This document shows positions 58,519-64,000 of a stretch of DNA of 64,000 nt, piece by piece. Made by a program: the position numbers and the translations under genes. The stretch covers positions 106,215-170,214 of the forward strand of contig QBXH01000001.1 of NCBI GenBank assembly GCA_003283415.1, read 5' to 3'. Source of the stretch: Prochlorococcus sp. AG-321-E21. Lineage in GTDB: Bacteria; Cyanobacteriota; Cyanobacteriia; PCC-6307; Cyanobiaceae. The notes under the pieces were generated by a model, which was not told the origin of the DNA, ran no database searches, and saw nothing but the letters and a program-made list of their open reading frames with translations. Every line of letters starts with the position of its first letter. Within the stretch, counting starts at the first letter, position 1.

Positions 58519-58692
58519 TCATTTCTTTGAAGGAATATTATTTTTAACCTTTTCTTTTTTGTCTAGTTGATGCTCTGGAGGACAATAGTAATCATGACAT
58601 TCCTCAGAAGAATTCTCACTATATCCATGACCTAAAATTGGTCCTGTAGGTAAAGCGAGAGCAGCTAGTAGTGGGAGAAGGAGCCGTTTCAT
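58519..58692 (-). CDS. Small secreted protein (57 aa)
   Basis: Below the ORF-track cutoff. Signal peptide MKRLLLPLLAALALPTGPIL then a short mature part with two Cys (EECHDYYCPPEH) and a basic tail. MKxLLLPLLAALALP starts are common among small secreted proteins of these genomes. Its start lies 4 nt downstream of the DUF3764 stop, so they share a transcript. Confidence 0.7.
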   Translation of the reverse strand: MKRLLLPLLAALALPTGPILGHGYSENSSEECHDYYCPPEHQLDKKEKVKNNIPSKK

Positions 58693-58695
58693 TTG

Positions 58696-59001
58696 TTAAA
58701 CACAACAACTGTCCTTTGTTAATGATGCAGTCCAAGATGATTCCTCCATTGTTGATAAGTTAACTCTGTGAGTTGCCATCCAGTCACCATTAGCTTCAAC
58801 AAACTTTTGAATATTACCTTCTGGAGCTTGATGAATAACAATAACTTTTTGAGGATCTTCTTTGCTTACTCCTCTGAAAAGCGGCTTAATATTAAATTCT
58901 GAATGTCTTTTATCTCCTTCAGCACTATCAAATATTGCTGCCCATTCATCGAAAGTGCTTTCGATTTTAAAAGTAAACACGGAGGTGACTGAACAAGACA
59001 T
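58696..59001 (-). CDS. DUF3764 family protein
   Basis: 101 aa. FTFKIESTFDEWAAIFDSAE and later VIVIHQAPEGNIQKFVEANG match the small DUF3764 family, likely a dimeric alpha/beta-barrel-type fold. Ends in KDSCCV. Function unknown. First gene of a two-gene unit with the secreted 57-aa protein. Confidence 0.75.
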   Translation of the reverse strand: MSCSVTSVFTFKIESTFDEWAAIFDSAEGDKRHSEFNIKPLFRGVSKEDPQKVIVIHQAPEGNIQKFVEANGDWMATHRVNLSTMEESSWTASLTKDSCCV

Positions 59002-59044
59002 AAAAAATAAGCTAATTAATAGGCATGATAGTGATTATTCCTAG

Positions 59045-59843
59045 TAAGAACAATGTTGTATTTAGGAGTCTGTATCTAAAAATAAGTTACTAAGTGGTGG
59101 CATGTGGTAATCATCTTTGCCTATACGTAAATACGACCCCTCACAAATTTCTGCCAAAATTACAGAGGTGTCTAATTTAATGTTTAGGGATTGGATGCGG
59201 GCTTTTGAAGCTGGACTGCAGATCTCTTAGAAACTCAGGTTTTTTTTTGAACGTTTTATTCCTACTTAATAATTTCGCTTAAAAGGATAGTAAAAAGGGC
59301 TTTCGTAACAGTAAATCAGAGAATATCATAAGATGCATTTTTACTCTGGAAATCTATGCAAAATCAAGTAGGGGTGTGAATCCTCAAGGGAAAGTGTTTT
59401 TTATGGGAGTTTAAATAAACTTAATTTTTATTATGTTTTGTACTCACTAGGAGTGATCACTGGGTGATTGATATTGATGTATCTGTTTTTTTATAAATTT
59501 CCACCAACCAAGAAGAGGTTCATTTCCACTTGGATTTATTGTCTTATTAGATTTGTTGTTTTTTCATTAATGAGTTTTATGAGTGTGAGGAATAATGGTT
59601 AGGTAATGTTGATAACTATTTTTTATTTCGTCGTACCGTAATATTGATCAACTAAAAATTTCTAATGTATAAAGCCTTCATTAATTTGTTTTATTGGTTG
59701 CTAATTAATTCAGCGGAATTGCATTATGGTTCTTCATTATTGGAGGTAGATAATGCAGCAAATAAAATTGTTCTATTTAAATTTTAAAGTTCTATTGGAT
59801 AAGTTCTATGAAAATATTTCTTTGCGAATAATGCTTTTCTAGA
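59045..59843. other. Gene-poor stretch with one protein-like remnant
   Basis: About 800 nt. On the minus strand (59055-59228) a startless frame reads SPASKARIQSLNIKLDTSVI and ends DDYHMPPLSNLFLDTDS. It may be a gene fragment. The remainder shows no supported gene, no repeat and no hairpin that I trust. Confidence 0.3.
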
Positions 59844-59954
59844 ATGTCACGTCTTGTTGAATTACTTTTCACGCGGAAATCTAGTATTGTCAATATAGTA
59901 CTGGTAGATCCACTTATGGAACTATATCAAAAATTCACTCATAAAACTTTATAA
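59844..59954 (+). CDS. Candidate small protein (36 aa)
   Basis: Below the ORF-track cutoff. MSRLVELLFTRKSSIVNIVL then VDPLMELYQKFTHKTL. ATG-started and protein-like, but short and without neighbours. Could be chance. The bases from here to 60216 hold nothing else I can support. Confidence 0.3.
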   Translation: MSRLVELLFTRKSSIVNIVLVDPLMELYQKFTHKTL

Positions 59955-60216
59955 AAATCTTGGAGTGGATTAGATAGGACGTAAATAAAATTGAGTAGAA
60001 ATGAGGAGATAGGTATTACCTATGGCAAATAAATTTTAATACTATAAATTAAACATTTTTATGTTTTATTGCTATCAATATTTAATAAAATAAGCTAATA
60101 GAAAATAAATTTATATTGGAAATAAACTCACAGGGATGGAGCTTAAATTTTAGTATTGGAACGATAGCTTTAATTTTAATAATTTTGGATAAAGAGGAAA
60201 GAAAAAATATAAATCA

Positions 60217-60390
60217 ATGACAAGCCAAGAAAGTCAAGAATTGATATTGCAAAAAATGAAAGCTAAAGGAATAGAAGTAGGAAGTGGAGCCTAGATAAAA
60301 ATATGACAGTGAAAAGGTTTATCAGTTAGTCTATATTGCTAATTGCTTTCCTGAATTAAGAAAAAAGGTAAATAAAATAAATACTTGACG
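60217..60390 (+). pseudogene. Small gene broken by stop and frame change
   Basis: MTSQESQELILQKMKAKGIE then VGSGA ends at TAG (60292-60294). In a different frame the next bases read KYDSEKVYQLVYIANCFPEL and then RKKVNKINT-stop. Both parts look protein-like and belong together only if frame and stop are altered. Family not recognised. Confidence 0.45.
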
Positions 60391-60424
60391 AACTATATTT
60401 AATGTACTTAAATTAATAGTACGT

Positions 60425-60739
60425 ATGTATTACTTTCTAATGACTCTCGGAGGAGCTAATGTTTGGTCTAATTTTTCTTATGGCAGTCGTCTTGACACCC
60501 CAAATGGCTGGTTACTTAACCCGCAAAGTAGCTTTTTAATTTTATTTGAAAAGTGCAAGAATTCTGCAAGGAACAACATTAAAGTCTATACCCATCTCTT
60601 CTATGCAAATCATCTAGGAGAACCTGCAGGACTTAAAAATAGAAGACTTCATGATCTCGACTGTGCGTTTGAAACATGGAACGAATTAATAGCAGGAGGA
60701 TGGACTGAGGTAACAAACAAATTTCAAGAATCAGTATGA
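60425..60739 (+). CDS. DUF1651 family protein
   Basis: 104 aa; an internal ATG at 60440 (MTLGGANVWSNF) is another possible start. GWLLNPQSSFLILFEKCKNS through HLGEPAGLKNRRLHDLDCAFE and TWNELIAGGW matches the DUF1651 pattern common in marine picocyanobacterial islands. Function unknown. Its TGA overlaps the next ATG (ATGA), which couples it to the following small gene. Confidence 0.75.
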   Translation: MYYFLMTLGGANVWSNFSYGSRLDTPNGWLLNPQSSFLILFEKCKNSARNNIKVYTHLFYANHLGEPAGLKNRRLHDLDCAFETWNELIAGGWTEVTNKFQESV

Positions 60740-60875
60740 CTAACCTAAATCCAATAAAAAAAAACTTGCAAAAGAGAATAAAAAAATTTCTGTTCAAGAC
60801 CCGTCAAAACTATTAGCAGAATTTTTTAATGGTGTAGTAATTAAGCTTGATGAAGAATATGCATATGACGCATAA
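60736..60875 (+). pseudogene. Coupled small gene with a homopolymer frameshift
   Basis: The ATG (60736) overlaps the DUF1651 stop and reads MTNLNPIKKN. The protein-like continuation LAKENKKISVQDPSKLLAEF ending EEYAYDA-stop (60873-60875) is in another frame; the two would join if the A9 run (60756-60764) were 10 A. The 3' end overlaps the next gene by 11 nt, an arrangement that only makes sense if the frame is used. It could be a sequencing error, slippage or decay. Confidence 0.5.
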
Positions 60876-61017
60876 AGAATTAGTAGATCAAGTTTCCGCA
60901 AATTTATTTAAGCAAAGTGGAAAAATAGAAAGCCAAAGATCTTGGCTAGCAATGAGAAATTATTTAGAGCAGCTAGATAGTGAGCAACTTAAGTTGATGC
61001 TCAAAGATGCTGTATAA
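60865..61017 (+). CDS. Small helical protein (50 aa)
   Basis: Below the ORF-track cutoff. MTHKELVDQVSANLFKQSGK then IESQRSWLAMRNYLEQLDSE and QLKLMLKDAV, a likely three-helix peptide. It overlaps the preceding small gene by 11 nt, completing a DUF1651-led trio. Family not recognised. The 252 nt after it hold the rluF promoter only. Confidence 0.6.
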   Translation: MTHKELVDQVSANLFKQSGKIESQRSWLAMRNYLEQLDSEQLKLMLKDAV

Positions 61018-61269
61018 AAAAATCAATAATTGAATTATAAGAATTAAGTTGCAAACACCAAAATCAATTTGTATACCCTTTGGATCAGAAATATATAATC
61101 TTTAGAATTTAAAAGATATTTCTTTTAATAAAAACTAAAGTATATTTTTGTAATTTCATTATTTATTCTTATTCAGATAATTTCTAAACCGGCCTTCGCA
61201 TGAGTTAAAGGTTTGTCATGGGGTATTGAACCAACTAAATTTAAAATATAGAAAAGTAATTTTGATAAA

Positions 61270-61980
61270 ATGGCTACTAGAATAAATAAGTATTTAAGTG
61301 AAGTCGGATACTGTTCTAGAAGAGTAGCAGATAGACTAATTGAAGAAGGGAAAGTAACCATTAATGGTAGAATCCCAGAAATTGGTACTAAGGTAGATAA
61401 AGATGATCAAGTAGAAGTTGAAGGTCAAAGAATAAAAAAATCAACTAAACAACAAAATATTTACTTAGCCTTTAATAAGCCCGTTGGAATTGTTTGTACA
61501 ACCGATAAAAGAGTAGAGCCCGAAAATATTATAGATTTCATTAATTATCCTGTAAGAATTTTTCCTATTGGAAGATTGGATAAGCCAAGTGAAGGATTAA
61601 TTTTTTTAACTAACGATGGAGATATAGTAAATAAAATACTTAGAGCTAGAAATAATCATGAAAAAGAATATATCGTAAGCGTTAATCGTCCGATTAATAG
61701 TGACTTTATTCAAAGCATGAGCAATGGAGTTGAAATTTTAGACACCATAACTAAGAATTGTTTCGTAAAACAATTGGGTCCAAAAAAATTTAAAATCATA
61801 CTTACCCAAGGACTTAATCGTCAGATTAGGAGAATGTGTGAGTCCTTAGGCTACAGAGTAAGATCATTAAAGCGTGTAAGAATTATGAATATTAAGTTAG
61901 ACGTCCCAACAGGAATATATCGCGAATTTACCAAAGGAGAACTCTTGGAATTAAATAGATTACTAGAAAACTCTTCATAA
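61270..61980 (+). CDS. rluF: 23S rRNA pseudouridine synthase RluF-like
   Basis: 236 aa of the RsuA/RluB/E/F family. N-terminal S4 RNA-binding domain (INKYLSEVGYCSRRVADRLI), catalytic GRLDKPSEGLIFLTND with the essential Asp, and the C-terminal LTQGLNRQIRRMCESLGYRV block. RluF modifies 23S rRNA near U2604 in E. coli. A decayed copy of its 3' end lies at 29375-29606. Confidence 0.88.
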   Translation: MATRINKYLSEVGYCSRRVADRLIEEGKVTINGRIPEIGTKVDKDDQVEVEGQRIKKSTKQQNIYLAFNKPVGIVCTTDKRVEPENIIDFINYPVRIFPIGRLDKPSEGLIFLTNDGDIVNKILRARNNHEKEYIVSVNRPINSDFIQSMSNGVEILDTITKNCFVKQLGPKKFKIILTQGLNRQIRRMCESLGYRVRSLKRVRIMNIKLDVPTGIYREFTKGELLELNRLLENSS

Positions 61981-62028
61981 CAATTGACTTAATTAACAGG
62001 CATAATAGTTATCAATTCTAGATGAAAA

Positions 62029-62121
62029 TTATGCTCTATTAAGTTCTCTTACTTTAGGATCGATTATCTTAAAAGACTTTTGAACTTTTTTTATAATTCC
62101 ACCATCAGCTTTTAGTTCCTA
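62029..62121 (-). pseudogene. Small gene remnant with in-frame TAG
   Basis: Minus-strand text ELKADGGIIKKVQKSFKIID then PKVRELNRA-stop is preceded in frame by TAG, then further sense codons. It looks like the C-terminal half of a short protein whose Gln or Trp codon became TAG. Family not recognised. Confidence 0.35.
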
Positions 62122-62182
62122 TACAATCCAAATCAATTAAAATATTATATAAATTTGAAGAGATATTACTTTATAAAGTTAT

Positions 62183-62329
62183 TTATTTAGCTTTCTTTAA
62201 ATATAGATTCTTTTTATTTGCTTGATCTGATGTAAATAACATAACTAAAATTGTTCCAACTAAAAATGAAAACATTGTTGTCACCTCCAATACAGTTAGC
62301 ATTTCACTTGGCAAATAATTTGTAAACAT
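62183..62329 (-). CDS. Small single-helix membrane protein (48 aa)
   Basis: Below the ORF-track cutoff. MFTNYLPSEMLTVLEVTTMF then a membrane helix (FSFLVGTILVMLF) and a basic tail. A GGAGGTGAC stretch precedes an internal ATG (MFSFLVG, 30-aa form), giving a good Shine-Dalgarno for that shorter start. Function unknown. The 380 nt between this gene and 62709 show nothing I can support. Confidence 0.55.
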   Translation of the reverse strand: MFTNYLPSEMLTVLEVTTMFSFLVGTILVMLFTSDQANKKNLYLKKAK

Positions 62330-62709
62330 AATAAATTCCGTCTCTTGTTCTAAACGTAGCAACTATTGAAAGTTTGACCATGGGTAATAACTTTAATTTT
62401 TCGAAGTTTTAATGGTGAGTTTATAAAAATAGAACCTAACCTCGCTAAAACAGCTAAATTCCTACTAATTTTTTTGTATGAAAATTTCAACCAATTTAAC
62501 TATTACAATCCTAGATCCAAAGAAAACAAAAAGAAAATATCTATAAGCAAAGCTACTCCAGCATAAGTGATATATGAATTAAAAAAGTTTTAAGAAATAA
62601 TATTTCTTGTAGTGATACTTACATTAAAAAATAAACTAGATTCTAAGGGATTAATAAACCTAGGGCCTTTTTAAAGAAAGGATATAAAAATAATTTTTAT
62701 TATTGTTCT

Positions 62710-62892
62710 CTACGCTCCTTGAGGGACATGATTGTAAATCGGAGTAATTAAACCGCCTCCATCGTCATCATCATCGTCATCATTCCATGGCAAATCACTA
62801 AGCATTAATGCACTAGCAATAAAGATAGTTATAACTGGCATAAAAGGAAAAAGTATAGTGTTAATCCAAGTAGTAATATCTGCTTCTGGCAT
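62710..62892 (-). CDS. Small membrane protein with poly-Asp linker
   Basis: 60 aa. One membrane helix (residues about 9-30, NTILFPFMPVITIFIASAL) is followed by WNDDDDDDDGGGLITPIYN, seven Asp and three Gly in a row. It begins directly after the stop of the upstream hli gene with no gap, so it belongs to the hli operon. The Asp run could bind divalent cations or keep a tail extended; this is inference. Confidence 0.7.
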   Translation of the reverse strand: MPEADITTWINTILFPFMPVITIFIASALMLSDLPWNDDDDDDDGGGLITPIYNHVPQGA

Positions 62893-63036
62893 TTACACTA
62901 TCCCAGGAATAATTTGTCCTGTAGTTATATAAGCTCCAACTAAAGCACTTAGTCCTAAAAGTGCGAATCTACCATTTAATTTTTCTGCAATTATTTTTTG
63001 AGGGTCAATGTTTCTTTTTTGATTTTGATTTTCCAT
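62893..63036 (-). CDS. hli: High-light-inducible protein (Hli)
   Basis: 47 aa, below the ORF-track cutoff. The chlorophyll-binding motif is AEKLNGRFALLGLSALVGAY (ExxNGRxAxxG), followed by the typical tail TTGQIIPGIV. Hli proteins bind chlorophyll and carotenoid and protect photosystems under light or nutrient stress. The start overlaps the upstream hli stop by 1 nt (TAATG). Confidence 0.9.
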   Translation of the reverse strand: MENQNQKRNIDPQKIIAEKLNGRFALLGLSALVGAYITTGQIIPGIV

Positions 63037-63152
63037 TAGAAGACACCCGGGATAAGTTGACCTGTTGTAACATATGTTCCGACTAAGATCATGAAAGCCA
63101 TCATTGTAGGCCTTCCAATTGCTCTATCAAGAATATCTTTGTTTGAGTTCAT
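63036..63152 (-). CDS. hli: High-light-inducible protein, short divergent form
   Basis: 38 aa, below the ORF-track cutoff. ILDRAIGRPTMMAFMILVGT then YVTTGQLIPGVF. It has the Hli helix and tail, but the ExxNGR motif reads DRAIGRP, so the Glu is replaced by Asp and the Asn by Ile; ligand binding may be changed. First gene of the operon. An AAGGA lies 15 nt before the ATG and TATTATAGT about 30 nt before it looks like a -10 region. Confidence 0.82.
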   Translation of the reverse strand: MNSNKDILDRAIGRPTMMAFMILVGTYVTTGQLIPGVF

Positions 63153-63336
63153 GAAAATTTAAAAATCCTTTTTACTATAATAACATTAATATTACAGGAT
63201 GTAAAGAAATAAGAGTATTATTTTATAATTTTGCACTTTTTTTTACATAAATGTCTCAATAATGTGTAGAGGTTGCAAGGAATTTATTTAGTACTTAATT
63301 TGATTTTTTAATCAGCTATCTTTACTAGTCATTATT

Positions 63337-63480
63337 TTATTTTTCTGTTGAAGTCTCTATATCTTCATAAAGAGTTTTAGTTGATCTGCTAAATCCATTA
63401 GTTTTTATGTATTCTTGTGACTCTCTAAATTTTTCTGCTAGTCTTTGCGCGTATGGAGTGCTTATTGAAGACTGAGTCAT
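63337..63480 (-). CDS. Small soluble protein (47 aa), unknown
   Basis: Below the ORF-track cutoff. MTQSSISTPYAQRLAEKFRE then SQEYIKTNGFSRSTKTLYED and IETSTEK. Charged, helical and with no membrane part. It is followed, about 185 nt downstream on the same strand, by the hli operon. Function unknown. Confidence 0.55.
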   Translation of the reverse strand: MTQSSISTPYAQRLAEKFRESQEYIKTNGFSRSTKTLYEDIETSTEK

Positions 63481-64000
63481 AATATTTATTTTATAGTTAC
63501 CTCAATAATGCAAATTAATTGATTAACTGAAAAGTGATCAACCATACAAAAATAAAAATTTAGGAATTTTTACTTAGTTGAAACAAACATTAAAAATTAG
63601 AAAAAGAATATGAATTCTGATTGATTAGTTGAAATTATCTCCTAATTTAATTGAATAAATCAAAGAATAATATCTAGATTTTTCATCTCTTTGCTATTTA
63701 AAAATTAATCTATCTGCTCTCTGGAAAAGTGATTCTCCCTTTTTAATATTTGTCGTAATGGTAATTCCCAATCCACTGGTCTCAATTTAAGTAGTCCCTC
63801 ATTCAAGATAAAAGAGAAAAGACAAAACTTTATTCCCCCCCCCAAGAAAAAAACTATTTTGGGACACGGATTTACTTATATTTATTACTTCAATAATAAA
63901 TTCCAAATTAAATCTTTTATTATATTTCCTAATACATCTAGAAATAAGTTACTAAAAAAAGGAGCTATTTACTATTTTCTTAAATAGAAAGTTAATCATT
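63481..64000. other. Terminal gap without supported gene
   Basis: 520 nt of AT-rich sequence. The only striking item is a C9 run at 63835-63843 followed by AAGAAAAAAA. No open frame of note, tRNA or trusted hairpin was found on either strand. Confidence 0.4.

Noticed and set aside
62478-62538. Short frame MKISTNLTITILDPKKTKRK
   Set aside because: About 22 codons, no context or composition to support it.
63835-63843. C9 homopolymer as a phase-variation switch
   Set aside because: Not inside any open frame or near an identifiable promoter.

Overview
ORGANISM. The window is AT-rich (about 30% GC by eye), densely coded and single-copy. It carries a Pcb chlorophyll-binding antenna gene, a CrtL-type lycopene cyclase, thylakoid proteins (TPM/Psb32-like, Tic20-like, pentapeptide), a CPP1-like J-domain protein, high-light-inducible (Hli) proteins, DUF4278, DUF1651, DUF2811 and DUF3764 proteins, and a B12-dependent ribonucleotide reductase. 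Together these point to a high-light-adapted Prochlorococcus chromosome. From memory, the gene order from pcbA to purK matches sequenced high-light strains; this was not checked by a search. LAYOUT. (1) 0-29.3 kb is ordinary core genome: the hisS 3' end, pcbA, a GltS-like transporter, a GST, crtL, two SDR enzymes, MscS, an isochorismatase-like hydrolase, a Fur regulator, an ArsS-type radical SAM enzyme, a StpA-type phosphatase divergent from an unrecognised 508-aa protein, the metY-metA pair for methionine, a SulP transporter, two flavin oxidases, a CbiX-type chelatase, a two-gene ribbon-helix-helix unit with operator-like repeats, and small membrane proteins. (2) 29.3-32.6 kb is an accessory patch around tRNA-Ser(UGA). 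It holds three gene remnants (rluF 3' end, a TPR gene, ligA middle) and five to six very small genes that fall below the ORF-track cutoff. (3) 32.6-57.0 kb is core genome again: nrdJ, prfC, hslO, rsmE, a fused phosphonate/phosphite ABC transporter (phnDCE) behind an aminotransferase, a uracil-DNA glycosylase, ispG, ctp, nadA, a metallophosphoesterase, a TPM protein, a MidA-like methyltransferase, aroB and purK. (4) 57.0-64.0 kb starts with a 6S-type RNA just downstream of purK and becomes a gene-poor island. It contains small secreted or membrane proteins, DUF3764, a coupled DUF1651 operon, an intact rluF, an hli operon, and several small genes broken by stops or frameshifts. HOW IT FITS TOGETHER. 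Several genes serve photosynthetic membranes: antenna, alpha/beta-carotene cyclisation, isoprenoid supply through IspG, photosystem repair, and Hli photoprotection. Others serve nutrient economy: phosphonate/phosphite uptake, Fur, SulP, and an acetyl-type homoserine route paired with direct sulfhydrylation. The two accessory patches are linked by sequence, because the tRNA-Ser patch carries a decayed copy of the 3' end of the rluF gene that is intact in the second island. I found no CRISPR array, IS element, transposase, integrase or rRNA. The least explained items are the RHH two-gene unit with helically phased repeats, the three 13-nt repeats behind the 6S RNA, the GC-rich leader of the DUF4278 gene, and homopolymer frameshifts in otherwise good genes.
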